The notes: a model not told the origin generated them from the sequence alone. Positions 42,024 through 51,201 are shown, counted from the stretch's first letter. The stretch: 64,000 bases of DNA from Blautia schinkii DSM 10518 (GCA_000702025.1 KL370851.1:78005-142004), one strand, 5' to 3'. Made by a program: numbers and translations.

Positions 42024-42783
42024 TTTTGTTCAGCTCCTTCCAGATCAGGTTGAAATAGGATTTAAAATTCGGGGCATTTCTGGAGGAGAGCGGTGTGCGG
42101 TCTTCTATCTCCAGTTGGATGGGCACAATCTTCTGTATGGTGGCCGGCCTTGCGGAGAGGATGATGACCCTGCTGGCCATGCTGATAGCTTCGGAAATGT
42201 CATGGGTTACAAGGATTGCAGGTTTATTTGCCTTCTGGAGGATTTTGCCGATGTCATCACTGACATTAAGCCGCGTCTGGTAATCCAGGGCAGAAAAAGG
42301 CTCATCCAAAAGCAATAGGTCAGGCTTAAGAGCTAAGGTACGGATCAAGGCTGCACGCTGGCGCATACCGCCGGAGAGCTCCGATGGATGTGCATCGCGG
42401 AATTTGTCCAATCCATAGGTGGATAACATTTCATCGATAAAAGCAAGTTTTTCGGGAGTGACTTCCTTACGGATTTCCAGGCCGAGCAGTACATTTTTGT
42501 ACACGCTGCGCCATTCCAGAAGGTGGTCCTTCTGGAGCATATATCCGATACGGGCGTTGCCGGCTGACACAGGCTGGCCCTCCATGAGGATTGTACCTTG
42601 CTCTGCTTTCAACAGTCCGCAGATTAAATTCAGCAGTGTGGATTTGCCGCATCCGGATGGTCCGACTATGGCTAGGAATTCACCGGGCATCAAATCAAAC
42701 GATATATGAGAAAGGGCAGAGGTTTCCCCGGAAATACTGTGGTAAGAGAGACATACGTCTCTGACTTCCAATAGTGGTTTCAT
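42016..42783 (-). CDS. ABC transporter ATP-binding protein (SsuB/TauB/ThiZ type)
   Basis: ATPase of 255 residues that powers the permease encoded downstream. Walker A GPSGCGKST (about residues 40-48), a Q-loop, signature LSGGMRQRAAL (about 138-148), Walker B LLLLDEPFSALD and switch His in LVTHDISEA are all intact. The C-terminus has the NRTPLSS-like and NFKSYFNLIWKEL tail common in this subfamily. It is first in a two-gene minus-strand operon. The gap to the divergent membrane protein gene is short (168 bases), so promoters must overlap there. Confidence 0.9.
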   Translation of the reverse strand: MKPLLEVRDVCLSYHSISGETSALSHISFDLMPGEFLAIVGPSGCGKSTLLNLICGLLKAEQGTILMEGQPVSAGNARIGYMLQKDHLLEWRSVYKNVLLGLEIRKEVTPEKLAFIDEMLSTYGLDKFRDAHPSELSGGMRQRAALIRTLALKPDLLLLDEPFSALDYQTRLNVSDDIGKILQKANKPAILVTHDISEAISMASRVIILSARPATIQKIVPIQLEIEDRTPLSSRNAPNFKSYFNLIWKELNKNV

Positions 42784-42951
42784 TTATTTACCTCCATTTT
42801 CGTATATTTTATCATATGCTTTTCGTAGGCATTGTGATATAATGGGCTCAAACGCGAAATATGGACATAGTGCAGGGTGTACGTGCACATGTGTCCAAGC
42901 CGCGGAGGGAGAAAACGGAGAAAGGGAAGCGTATGCAAAAGAATAAAAGAA

Positions 42952-44001
42952 ATGGCAGATAAAAGAAAAGCAATATTAAATTTTGTTTTTTTGATCACAG
43001 TATTTTCCCTCACGATGTATTTTGTTTTCCGCGGGGAGGATATCAATGAAATTCTCAAGGTAGTGCATCAGGCAGACGGCAGATTTCTTTTGTTAGGGAT
43101 TGTCTGTGTGGTACTGTTTATTATCGGTGAATCCGTGATCATATTTTATATGATGCGGACATTGGGAGCTAAGGTGAAGATGGGACATTGTGCCTTGTAT
43201 TCCTTTGTCGGATTTTTCTTCAGCTGTATCACTCCTTCAGCTACAGGCGGTCAGCCGATGCAGATATATTATATGAAGAAAGACAAACTGCCCATACCCG
43301 TATCGACCTTAGTGCTGATGATCGTTACCATTACATATAAGGCGGTGCTGGTATTTATTGGCGCGCTTGTGTGTATTTTTGGCAGGGATTTTCTGACGGA
43401 ATATCTTGGGGATTACATGTGGGTGTTTTACCTGGGACTCGCATTGAATGTTTTCTGTGTGGCATTGATGCTGGTGCTTGTGTTTGCCCCTGGCCTTGCT
43501 AAGTGGATGATGGTAAAAGGATTGAAGCTTTTAGAGCATTTCCGTTTTATGAAGCCTAAGAAGAGCCGTTTGGAGAAGCTTGAGCATTCCATGGATCTTT
43601 ACCATGAGACTGCGGCTTTTTGGGCAAGTCATAAGCGCATTATAGTGAATGTGTTTGCAATTACATTAGTGCAGAGAATTATTTTATTTACAGTCACGTA
43701 CTGGGTGTACAGGGCTATGGGATTTCACACATATGGGATCATCACAGTGACGATTTTGCAGTCAGTGATTTCTGTGGCGGTTGATATGCTGCCGCTGCCG
43801 GGCGGTATGGGAATCAGTGAGTCTCTGTACATGGTGATGTTTGTTCCGGTTTTCGGAAGCGTGCTGCTTCCATCCATGCTGCTGAGCAGAGGGATTGCCT
43901 ATTATGGGCAGCTTCTGATCAGTGCGGTGATGACCTGTGTGGCGCACCTTGTAATAGGAAGAAAAGTACTGAAGGAGAAAAAGGAGAAAGTTTCATGTTA
44001 G
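42952..44001 (+). CDS. LPG-synthase transmembrane-domain family protein (flippase-like)
   Basis: Integral membrane protein of 349 residues with about eight helices. FFSCITPSATGGQPMQIYYM and DMLPLPGGMGISESLYM are the two hallmarks of the lysylphosphatidylglycerol synthase TM / UPF0104 family. The cytoplasmic aminoacyl-transfer domain of MprF is absent, so it is probably not an LPG synthase; stand-alone members are considered lipid translocases or glycan-lipid flippases. I start it at ATG 42952, next to the first helix; its ribosome site is weak. Longer readings from 42877 or 42889 add a Lys/Arg-rich leader. A nine-codon frame (42933-42962) overlaps the start. It overlaps pssA by seven bases, linking it to phospholipid synthesis. 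Confidence 0.8.
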   Translation: MADKRKAILNFVFLITVFSLTMYFVFRGEDINEILKVVHQADGRFLLLGIVCVVLFIIGESVIIFYMMRTLGAKVKMGHCALYSFVGFFFSCITPSATGGQPMQIYYMKKDKLPIPVSTLVLMIVTITYKAVLVFIGALVCIFGRDFLTEYLGDYMWVFYLGLALNVFCVALMLVLVFAPGLAKWMMVKGLKLLEHFRFMKPKKSRLEKLEHSMDLYHETAAFWASHKRIIVNVFAITLVQRIILFTVTYWVYRAMGFHTYGIITVTILQSVISVAVDMLPLPGGMGISESLYMVMFVPVFGSVLLPSMLLSRGIAYYGQLLISAVMTCVAHLVIGRKVLKEKKEKVSC

Positions 44002-44612
44002 GTTTTTATGATTATACTGTGGTTTTGACATATATAAGTCTGGGCATTTCCATTTTTGGAATGACCAGGGCTTTGGAGGGGGATTTCCGTATTGCGATTT
44101 TCTGTCTGGCAGTCTCCGGTCTGTGTGACATGTTCGACGGAAAGATTGCCAGAATGAAAAAGGACCGTACCGATGATGAGAAGAAATTCGGCATACAGAT
44201 CGACTCTCTGTGCGATGTGGTCTGCTTCGGAGTATTTCCTATCCTTATCTGCTACTGCCTTGGAATGAGGGGCGTGTTCAGTGTTGCAATCCTAATTCTT
44301 TACGGGGTGGCATCTGTCATTCGATTAGGATTTTTTAATGTGACGGAGGAGAAACGGCAGGATGATACAGAGGAAACGAGAAAGTACTACCAGGGACTAC
44401 CGATCACTTCCATGGCAATCATCCTTCCCTTTATCTATCTGCTTCGAAGGTATTGGGGAATCCATTTCCTTTTTGCCATCAATGTGGCGGTGGTTGTGGT
44501 AGGGATTCTCTTCGTCAGCGATATAAAGGTGAAAAAACCGCAGAATCCTATGGTGATACTTTTAGTGGCTCTTGTGGCCTTGGCACTTGCGAAGATGTTC
44601 CATCTGGTGTAA
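43995..44612 (+). CDS. pssA: CDP-diacylglycerol-serine O-phosphatidyltransferase
   Basis: Membrane enzyme of 205 residues with about six helices. The CDP-alcohol phosphatidyltransferase signature DMFDGKIARMKKDRTDDEKKF is visible in parts (DG-x2-AR-x(9-11)-G-x3-D-x3-D) at residues about 36-66, with FGIQIDSLCD giving the last two Asp. It makes phosphatidylserine from CDP-diacylglycerol and serine. The neighbour psd then decarboxylates it, which supports the serine-specific assignment over phosphatidylglycerol or inositol phosphate enzymes. The gene overlaps the flippase-like gene by seven bases. Confidence 0.9.
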   Translation: MLGFYDYTVVLTYISLGISIFGMTRALEGDFRIAIFCLAVSGLCDMFDGKIARMKKDRTDDEKKFGIQIDSLCDVVCFGVFPILICYCLGMRGVFSVAILILYGVASVIRLGFFNVTEEKRQDDTEETRKYYQGLPITSMAIILPFIYLLRRYWGIHFLFAINVAVVVVGILFVSDIKVKKPQNPMVILLVALVALALAKMFHLV

Positions 44613-44697
44613 AATATAGTCATAATCTACATAGGCAGACAATGCTGTGAACCAAGAGGTATTTATCAGATAAAATAACCGACAGGGCGGGGTGCGG

Positions 44698-45594
44698 ATG
44701 AAATACATTGACAGAAAAGGCAACATAACCATAGAAGAGAATAGCCAGGACAAGCTCCTCAGACATTTATATTCTGACTGGGGCGGCAGGCTGTGCCTGA
44801 AGGTTTTGGTCAGACCTTTTATCTCCAAGCTGGCAGGAGCGTTTCTGAACACCAGGTTTTCTGCGGGGCTGGTATCTGGCTTTGTTAAGCGGAATGGCAT
44901 CGATCTGTCTGAGTATAAGAGACAGGAATTCCGTTCCTATAATGATTTTTTTACGCGCGAGATCAAGCCTGAGGCCAGGCCGCTGAACAGCGCGGAAAAC
45001 GTATTGATAAGTCCCTGTGACGGCAAGGCCACCGTGTGCAGAATCGGCCGGGATTCCCGGTTTTATATCAAGGATACAGAGTATACGGTGGAACAGCTAT
45101 TGCGCAATAAGGAGCTTGCAGCCCGGTATTTAGACGGGTATGCAGTGATTCTCAGGCTTACAGTAGATGATTACCACCGTTATTGTTATACTGCGGACGG
45201 GGTGAAGTCGAAAAATGTGCGGCTTCCCGGTGTCCTCCATACAGTCAATCCCGCTGCCAACGATGTGTACCCAATCTATAAGGAAAACGCAAGGGAATAC
45301 ACTCTGCTTAAGACGGAGAAGTTCGGTACCATCACCATGATGGAGGTGGGCGCGATGATGGTGGGTAAGATTACGAACCATCAGAGAGGGACCGGCAGAG
45401 TGAAGAAAGGCCAGGAGAAAGGTTACTTTGAATTTGGCGGTTCTACGATTGTGTTGCTGCTGCAGCACGGTAAGGTGAGACTTGACTACGACCTTCTGGA
45501 AAATTCTGAGAATGGCTTTGAGACGATCGTGAGAATGGGAGAGCGTATCGGTGAATATAAACTACCAAAAAGAACTGGAAAAAATCATCAGTGA
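44698..45594 (+). CDS. psd: Phosphatidylserine decarboxylase proenzyme
   Basis: Enzyme of 298 residues making phosphatidylethanolamine from phosphatidylserine. The self-cleavage site that creates the pyruvoyl group is visible as FEFGGSTIVLLL (Gly-Ser bond, about residues 242-246), here GGST where many species have LGST. DDYHRYCYTADG (His of the catalytic relay) and LNSAENVLISPCDGK are conserved. I chose ATG 44698 behind GGGCGGGG; an in-frame GTG two codons upstream is possible. It is 85 bases after pssA, and its last 44 bases overlap queH. The pssA-psd pair implies a membrane with phosphatidylethanolamine. Confidence 0.93.
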   Translation: MKYIDRKGNITIEENSQDKLLRHLYSDWGGRLCLKVLVRPFISKLAGAFLNTRFSAGLVSGFVKRNGIDLSEYKRQEFRSYNDFFTREIKPEARPLNSAENVLISPCDGKATVCRIGRDSRFYIKDTEYTVEQLLRNKELAARYLDGYAVILRLTVDDYHRYCYTADGVKSKNVRLPGVLHTVNPAANDVYPIYKENAREYTLLKTEKFGTITMMEVGAMMVGKITNHQRGTGRVKKGQEKGYFEFGGSTIVLLLQHGKVRLDYDLLENSENGFETIVRMGERIGEYKLPKRTGKNHQ

Positions 45595-46180
45595 ATCCCA
45601 GAGACGGGAAACGGTACCCAGGCTTTTTCTGCATAGCTGCTGTGCACCATGCAGCAGCTATGTGCTGGAATACCTTTCCCGTTTTTTTTCTATCACTGTA
45701 TTTTATTATAACCCCAATATTTCTCCGCGGGAGGAATATGAGAAGCGGGTGCAGGAAATCCGGCGTCTGATCGATGAGATGGAATTCGTGCATCCGGTGG
45801 ACTTTGTGGAGGGAGAATACTGTCCTCAGGATTTCTATGCAATGGCGAAAGGGCTTGAGGACATCCCTGAGGGCGGTGAGCGCTGTTTCCGCTGCTACCG
45901 TATGCGTATGGAGGAGGCGGCGAGACTCGCAGGTGAAGGCGGTTACGATTATTTCACCACCACGCTCACCATCAGTCCGCTGAAGAATGCCGCAAAGATC
46001 AATGAGATTGGCGGGGAACTGGCAGAAATCTACCGCGTTCCCCATCTGCCTTCTGATTTTAAGAAGAAAAACGGCTACAAGCGCTCCATTGAGCTCTCGC
46101 GGGAGCATGGATTATACCGCCAAAACTACTGTGGATGCGTATTTTCCAGACCGGAAGAAAAAAATAACGAAAAAAAATAA
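45551..46180 (+). CDS. queH: Epoxyqueuosine reductase QueH
   Basis: Cytoplasmic Fe-S enzyme of 209 residues that performs the last step of queuosine synthesis in tRNA, reducing epoxyqueuosine. It replaces the cobalamin-dependent QueG in many Clostridia. Family marks (DUF208): LHSCCAPCSSYVLEYL near the N-terminus with the adjacent Cys pair, YNPNISPREEY, the CFRCYRMRMEEAA pair (about residues 112-124) and C-terminal YCGCVFS. All cluster ligands appear present. The start is a GTG after GGGAGAG, inside the 3' end of psd. That 44-base overlap suggests coupling by position rather than by function. Confidence 0.92.
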   Translation: MNINYQKELEKIISESQRRETVPRLFLHSCCAPCSSYVLEYLSRFFSITVFYYNPNISPREEYEKRVQEIRRLIDEMEFVHPVDFVEGEYCPQDFYAMAKGLEDIPEGGERCFRCYRMRMEEAARLAGEGGYDYFTTTLTISPLKNAAKINEIGGELAEIYRVPHLPSDFKKKNGYKRSIELSREHGLYRQNYCGCVFSRPEEKNNEKK

Positions 46181-46260
46181 AAAAATTTAAATTCGATGCA
46201 ATAAAATGCGTTTGTCATGCATTATAGTATCAGAAAGGGAAATCAACAACAGGTGAAGAT

Positions 46261-46848
46261 ATGATTTTGTTTTGTGTAATTCCGGAAGAACAAAACGAAA
46301 CCGTACGCTTATCAGCTACGATTAGAGAAGAATGGATTTCCAGTATCGCAGACGGCGACATGCAGGCTTTAGAGAAACTGTATTACGCCAGCTACCAGGC
46401 AGTCTATGCGTTCCTTCTTTCTATGCTGAAGAATCAGCAGGATGCGGAAGACATCCTCCAGGATACCTTCATCAATATAAAGAACGGAGCACATTTGTAC
46501 AAGCCCTGCGGGAAACCCTTGGCCTGGATATTTACCATTGCCAAGAACCTTGCGTATATGAAAATCCGTCGTGAATCAGCGCATGAGACAACCTCTTATG
46601 ACCTCCTTGAGAACCGTTTGGATTTTTCTACGGTGGAGAATTATGAGGACCGTATTGCGCTTCAAGGGGCATTCTCTGTCCTGACGGACGAAGAGCGCGA
46701 GATCATTCTTCTGCATGCAAATACCGGAATGAAACATAGGGAAATTGCTTCCCTGCTAAAAATTCCTCTTTCTACGGTTTTATCCAAGTACCACAGAGGG
46801 CTGAAGAAGCTAAAAAATTATATGGAAGGAGTGACATCAGGTGAATGA
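46261..46848 (+). CDS. RNA polymerase sigma factor, ECF-like
   Basis: Sigma-70 family protein of 195 residues. Region 2 (about 30-95) has YYASYQAVYAFLLSMLKNQQDAEDILQDTFINI, the DAED core-binding pattern typical of ECF factors. Region 4 (about 130-185) has LTDEEREIILLHANTGMKHREIASLLKIPLSTVLSKYHRGLKKL, a helix-turn-helix. No region 3 is seen. It is followed, with an eight-base overlap, by an RsgI-like membrane protein gene, which is its likely anti-sigma factor. Its regulon is unknown. The start follows AGGTGA at short spacing. Confidence 0.9.
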   Translation: MILFCVIPEEQNETVRLSATIREEWISSIADGDMQALEKLYYASYQAVYAFLLSMLKNQQDAEDILQDTFINIKNGAHLYKPCGKPLAWIFTIAKNLAYMKIRRESAHETTSYDLLENRLDFSTVENYEDRIALQGAFSVLTDEEREIILLHANTGMKHREIASLLKIPLSTVLSKYHRGLKKLKNYMEGVTSGE

Positions 46849-48379
46849 TATAGAAAAGAGAATCCATCGGGGCATGAACCAACTGGCACCTGATGTGTTC
46901 CAGAATGTTTTAGCGGATACCGGCCCGAAACTGAGATCAGAGGTCTGGCTTGCAGAGGAAGAACATAAGGACAGCCGGAACTTCTGGATGCGGGCCGCGC
47001 GAACGGCGGCAGTGCTTGCTGCTTGCTGCTTGCTGATTCTTGGACTTTCCGTTTATCAGATCTCCTTAAAAGTGGATTCCGTTGTTGAGATCGACGTGAA
47101 TCCAAGCCTGGAATTGCAGTTGAACCGCAATGCCCAGGTTGTCCGTGTAAACGCGTTAAACGCAGATGGGGTAAAGATTTTGGACGATACACAGGAGAAT
47201 CTGAAACGTGCAAAGCTGGATGAAGCAATCCATGTACTGGTGAATACCATGGTCAGAGACGGTTTCCTCAATGAGGAGAAGAATTCTGTCCTGGTGTCCG
47301 TGGATCATGGGGATGCAGAGAAGTCAGAGGAGCTGCAGCAGTTGGTTGCGGACAACGTGAAGGAAGCTCTTAGTCAGGACCAGATCACGGGAATCGTGTA
47401 CCATCAATCCTACAGTACGAGCTCGACGATTACTGAAATTGCAGAAAAATACGGAATTTCTCCGGGCAAGGCCGCTTTTATCAAACGGCTGATCACCCTC
47501 AGACCGGAACTGTCAATCGAGGAACTGGCGCAGCTTACCATTTCCGAGATTACAGAGCTTCTGCAGAGAGAGAATGTCGATGTCTCCCAATACGTTGCGA
47601 AAAACAACAGGAGACAGAGCCAGCCGCAGGGCAGGGAAGAGCCTTGTGCGGGTGACGGACAGGAAGATGATCGTCTTACAGCGAAGCTGGAGGATGGACG
47701 CGAACGGTATGATTGGATAACAACAGATAAACGCTGCCGCGATAACGCGGACAGTGTGAGTTCCATAGAGCAGCTGAAGCTGGAAGAGAATCTGCCTGCA
47801 GATGGGGTCATTATTAAAGAAGAAACGGCAGATATGAACCAGCAGAGCCCCGGTCCCGAAGGGAATGGAACGGTAATCAGCAGACCGGAGGACCAGGTGG
47901 GCGGCGGACAGACCGCAGCCGAGCCTGAAGAGAAACCGGAAACAGACCAGAATAAGCCGGAAGAGGAAGAAAAACCGGTACCGGACGAGCCCGATGTGGA
48001 AGAATCCGAAGATCCTGGTCAAATGGGAAGCGGCAGCGGGGATACTTCACAATGGGAAGATGTGGAGGGATTACCTGAGAAGCTGGGTACCCAGTTAGAG
48101 GCATTGATCAAGAGTGTGGACAGCCTTCTGGCCCAGGTGAAATTACTGGTGCCGGTGGAAGAAGAAGGCATTACCTCACCGGAATATGCCAAGTGCTCCG
48201 CGTTGCTCATACAGACCAGAGGCCAGTATGAGTGTGTGAAGATACAGGCAGCAGAGATGTCTGTGTCAGGAGAACTGAACGGTCACTGCTATCAGCGGAC
48301 CTTGCGAATCCTTGAAAAAGCGGAACATAAGCTTGACAAGGCGGAGAGCAGGCTGAAAGCTTACGCTCCGGCGAGCTAA
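46841..48379 (+). CDS. RsgI-like transmembrane anti-sigma factor
   Basis: Membrane protein of 512 residues. A cytoplasmic N-terminal segment (about 1-50) would hold the sigma factor. A single helix follows (about 52-70, TAAVLAACCLLILGLSVY), then the RsgI middle domain (about 75-235) starting VDSVVEIDVNPSLELQLNRN. The NP step in DVNPS is the site where RsgI proteins are reported to cleave themselves. The outer part is an acidic Pro/Glu-rich linker (about 260-410) and a helical C-terminal domain with Leu/Ala heptads (about 415-510). No carbohydrate-binding module, common at this place in cellulolytic species, is recognisable, so the signal is unknown. GTG start, nine bases after AAGGAG. Confidence 0.87.
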   Translation: MNDIEKRIHRGMNQLAPDVFQNVLADTGPKLRSEVWLAEEEHKDSRNFWMRAARTAAVLAACCLLILGLSVYQISLKVDSVVEIDVNPSLELQLNRNAQVVRVNALNADGVKILDDTQENLKRAKLDEAIHVLVNTMVRDGFLNEEKNSVLVSVDHGDAEKSEELQQLVADNVKEALSQDQITGIVYHQSYSTSSTITEIAEKYGISPGKAAFIKRLITLRPELSIEELAQLTISEITELLQRENVDVSQYVAKNNRRQSQPQGREEPCAGDGQEDDRLTAKLEDGRERYDWITTDKRCRDNADSVSSIEQLKLEENLPADGVIIKEETADMNQQSPGPEGNGTVISRPEDQVGGGQTAAEPEEKPETDQNKPEEEEKPVPDEPDVEESEDPGQMGSGSGDTSQWEDVEGLPEKLGTQLEALIKSVDSLLAQVKLLVPVEEEGITSPEYAKCSALLIQTRGQYECVKIQAAEMSVSGELNGHCYQRTLRILEKAEHKLDKAESRLKAYAPAS

Positions 48380-48449
48380 AACACAGTGGAAGTTTGTCCC
48401 GATGGTGAATAAACGGGAATGAACTTTATGACAACTAAAAAAGGATGAT

Positions 48450-48492
48450 AAAGGGATATTGCAGGCCGCAATATCCCTTTATTGTTTTTTTT
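48450..48492 (+). terminator. Strong terminator after the anti-sigma gene
   Basis: Perfect 13-bp stem AAAGGGATATTGC (48450-48462) with GCAATATCCCTTT (48468-48480), five-base loop, then ATTG and a run of eight T. It separates the sigma/anti-sigma pair from argH. Confidence 0.88.
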
Positions 48493-48564
48493 ATCAAAAT
48501 GTGATACACTAACACACGAAATCGTTAAACAACGGAAAATAAATGAAGAAATGAGGAATCTGTT

Positions 48565-49944
48565 ATGGCACAACTTTGGGGAGGACGTTTCACAAAGGAG
48601 ACGGATAAGCTGGTGTATAATTTTAATGCATCGATTTCTTTTGACCAGAAGTTTTATGAGCAGGATATAAGGGGAAGTAAGGCGCATGTGGCCATGCTTG
48701 CGAAGCAGGGCATACTTACCCAGGAAGAGATGGAAGAGATCACCAGAGGACTGGACGGGATACTTAAAGATGTTTCTGAGGGAAGGCTTGAGATCACCTC
48801 TGAGTATGAGGACATCCACAGCTTTGTGGAGGCCACCCTCATTGACCGCATTGGAGATGCAGGTAAAAAGCTGCATACAGGACGGAGCCGTAATGACCAG
48901 GTTGCACTGGATATGAAGCTTTATGTGAGAGATGAGATCGATGAGCTTGACCGGGAAGTAAAGAAGCTTCTGCAGGCTCTTGAGAATATCATGGAACTGC
49001 ATGTGAATACTTATATGCCGGGCTTTACCCATCTGCAGAAGGCCCAGCCCGTTACCCTCGCCCACCACATCGGCGCATATTTCGAGATGTTCAGACGTGA
49101 CCGCGGAAGACTGAGCGACATTCGTGAGCGAATGAATACCTGTCCTTTGGGAGCAGGGGCGCTGGCTGGGACCACGTATCCTCTGGACCGTGCGTATACC
49201 GCGCAGCTGCTGGGATTTAACGAACCGACCAGGAACAGCATGGACTCGGTTTCTGACAGGGATTACGTGATTGAGCTTTTGTCTGCACTTTCTACGATTA
49301 TGATGCATCTGAGTCGTTTTTCGGAGGAGATCATCCTTTGGAATTCTAATGAGTACCGCTTTGTGGAGATCGATGATGCGTACAGTACAGGCAGCAGTAT
49401 CATGCCTCAGAAGAAAAATCCGGATATCGCGGAGCTAGTGAGAGGAAAGACGGGACGTGTGTATGGCGCGCTTATGTCCATCCTTACCACCATGAAAGGA
49501 ATCCCTCTGGCATATAATAAAGATATGCAGGAGGATAAGGAGCTTACCTTTGACGCCATTGATACGGTGAAGGGCTGTCTGGCTTTATTTACAGGTATGG
49601 TTTCCACGATGCAGTTTCATGAGAAAAACATGGATGCCAGCGCCAGAAACGGCTTTACCAACGCCACAGACGCGGCGGACTATCTGGTAAATCACGGCGT
49701 GCCTTTCCGTGACGCACACGGTATTGTGGGCCGTCTGGTACTCACCTGTATTGATAAGGGGATTTCCCTGGATGAGCTGTCTCTGGAGGAATATAAGGCG
49801 ATCAGCCCTGTGTTCGAGGAGGATATTTACGACGCCATTAGTATGCGTACCTGTGTGGAAAAGCGTATGACCTTGGGCGCTCCGGGGCCTGAAGTCATGG
49901 AACAGGTAATCGCAATGAACCGGGAGTACCTGGAAAAAAATTAA
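48565..49944 (+). CDS. argH: Argininosuccinate lyase
   Basis: Cytoplasmic homotetrameric enzyme of 459 residues that splits argininosuccinate into arginine and fumarate. It begins AQLWGGRFTKETDKLV and has DIHSFVEATLIDRIGDAGKKLHTGRSRNDQVA (residues about 85-115, substrate binding), TYMPGFTHLQKAQPVTLAHH with catalytic His, and the superfamily signature GSSIMPQKKNPD with the catalytic Ser (about 275-286). Length and motifs are normal. argG is not beside it. It begins behind a weak GAAATGAGG site after the terminator at 48450 and appears to be transcribed alone. Confidence 0.96.
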   Translation: MAQLWGGRFTKETDKLVYNFNASISFDQKFYEQDIRGSKAHVAMLAKQGILTQEEMEEITRGLDGILKDVSEGRLEITSEYEDIHSFVEATLIDRIGDAGKKLHTGRSRNDQVALDMKLYVRDEIDELDREVKKLLQALENIMELHVNTYMPGFTHLQKAQPVTLAHHIGAYFEMFRRDRGRLSDIRERMNTCPLGAGALAGTTYPLDRAYTAQLLGFNEPTRNSMDSVSDRDYVIELLSALSTIMMHLSRFSEEIILWNSNEYRFVEIDDAYSTGSSIMPQKKNPDIAELVRGKTGRVYGALMSILTTMKGIPLAYNKDMQEDKELTFDAIDTVKGCLALFTGMVSTMQFHEKNMDASARNGFTNATDAADYLVNHGVPFRDAHGIVGRLVLTCIDKGISLDELSLEEYKAISPVFEEDIYDAISMRTCVEKRMTLGAPGPEVMEQVIAMNREYLEKN

Positions 49945-49997
49945 AAAAATACTTGCATTTTTCCGCAAATTGTTATAGTATTTACAAGAAAGACAAA

Positions 49998-50020
49998 TGT
50001 ATGTCGCTGAAAGACATACA
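49998..50020. promoter_or_regulatory. Perfect inverted repeat in the asd leader
   Basis: TGTATGTC (49998-50005) and GACATACA (50013-50020), perfect 8-bp arms with a seven-base spacer, 27 bases before the asd start. TTGCAT near 49953 and TATAGT near 49974 upstream could form the promoter. The repeat may be an operator or a leader hairpin. It has no resemblance to a lysine riboswitch. Confidence 0.4.
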
Positions 50021-50046
50021 GAAGTAGAAAAGTGAGGAGATTTATT

Positions 50047-51132
50047 ATGAGCGAAAAACTGAGAGTCGGTATTTTAGGTGCAACCGGAATGGTAGGTCAG
50101 AGATTTATCTCTCTTCTGGAAAACCATCCCTGGTTTGAGGTGGTAACTCTGGCAGCCAGTGCAAGAAGTGCAGGCAAGACATACGAAGAAGCCGTAGGCG
50201 GCAGATGGAAGATGGACACACCAATGCCGGAAGCAGTGAAGAAGCTGGAGGTAATGAATGTCAACGAGGTAGAGAAGGTTGCATCAACTGTAGATTTCGT
50301 ATTCTCTGCCGTAGACATGTCAAAGGAAGAGATTAAAGCGATTGAGGAGGCTTACGCAAAAACTGAGACTCCGGTCGTATCCAATAACAGTGCGCACAGA
50401 TGGACCCCGGACGTCCCCATGGTAGTGCCGGAAATCAATCCGGAGCACTTCGACGTGATCGAGTTTCAGAAGAAACGTCTTGGTACCACACGCGGATTTA
50501 TCGCAGTGAAGCCGAACTGCTCCATCCAGAGCTATGCGCCGGTACTTACCGCATGGAAAGAATTCGAGCCATACGAAGTGGTAGCGACTACATATCAGGC
50601 AATTTCCGGAGCCGGAAAGACTTTCAAGGAGTGGCCGGAAATGGAGCACAATATCATCCCGTACATCGGCGGTGAGGAAGAGAAGAGCGAGAAAGAGCCG
50701 CTGAGACTCTGGGGCAAAATCGAGAACGGCGAGATTGTTTCTGCAACTGAGCCGGTCATCACCTGCCAGTGTGTGCGTGTTCCTGTACTCAACGGACATA
50801 CAGCCGCAGTATTTGTGAAATTCCGTAAGAAACCAAGCAAAGAGCAGCTCATCCAGGCACTTAAGGATTTCCGCGGTATTCCGCAGGAGCTTGAGCTTCC
50901 CAGTGCTCCGAAGCAGTTCATCCAGTACCTGGAGGAGGATAACCGTCCGCAGGTCAGCGAGGATGTAAATTACGAAAACGGTATGGGCGTATCCATTGGA
51001 CGTCTCCGCGAGGATACCGTATACGATTACAAATTCATCGGCCTTTCCCATAATACAGTAAGGGGTGCTGCAGGCGGCGCTGTACTCTGCGCAGAGACAT
51101 TGAAGGCTAAAGGCTTTATCAAAGCTAAATAA
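50047..51132 (+). CDS. asd: Aspartate-semialdehyde dehydrogenase (archaeal/fungal type)
   Basis: Cytoplasmic NADP-dependent enzyme of 361 residues on the path from aspartate to lysine, diaminopimelate, threonine and methionine. Nucleotide site VGILGATGMVGQRFI (residues about 7-21), the nucleophile Cys158 in KPNCSIQSYAP and the C-terminal GLSHNTVRGAAGGAVL are visible. The spacing and length fit the archaeal/fungal-type family rather than the shorter E. coli form. I start it at ATG 50047, seven bases after GAGGAGA; the in-frame GTG at 50032 overlaps that ribosome site. It stands alone between an inverted repeat and a terminator. Confidence 0.94.
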   Translation: MSEKLRVGILGATGMVGQRFISLLENHPWFEVVTLAASARSAGKTYEEAVGGRWKMDTPMPEAVKKLEVMNVNEVEKVASTVDFVFSAVDMSKEEIKAIEEAYAKTETPVVSNNSAHRWTPDVPMVVPEINPEHFDVIEFQKKRLGTTRGFIAVKPNCSIQSYAPVLTAWKEFEPYEVVATTYQAISGAGKTFKEWPEMEHNIIPYIGGEEEKSEKEPLRLWGKIENGEIVSATEPVITCQCVRVPVLNGHTAAVFVKFRKKPSKEQLIQALKDFRGIPQELELPSAPKQFIQYLEEDNRPQVSEDVNYENGMGVSIGRLREDTVYDYKFIGLSHNTVRGAAGGAVLCAETLKAKGFIKAK

Positions 51133-51201
51133 ATTGTATTTGAAATAAATATATGGAAGGGCTGCTGGGAAAAAGATAGTTCTAAGCAGTCGGTTCAAAA
51201 T

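Noticed and set aside
41226-42783. Thiamine-precursor importer
   Set aside because: Family is compatible, but there is no TPP riboswitch, no binding protein and no thi gene nearby.
49945-50046. Lysine riboswitch before asd
   Set aside because: The leader is only about 100 bases and shows just one simple inverted repeat, with none of the five-way junction sequences.
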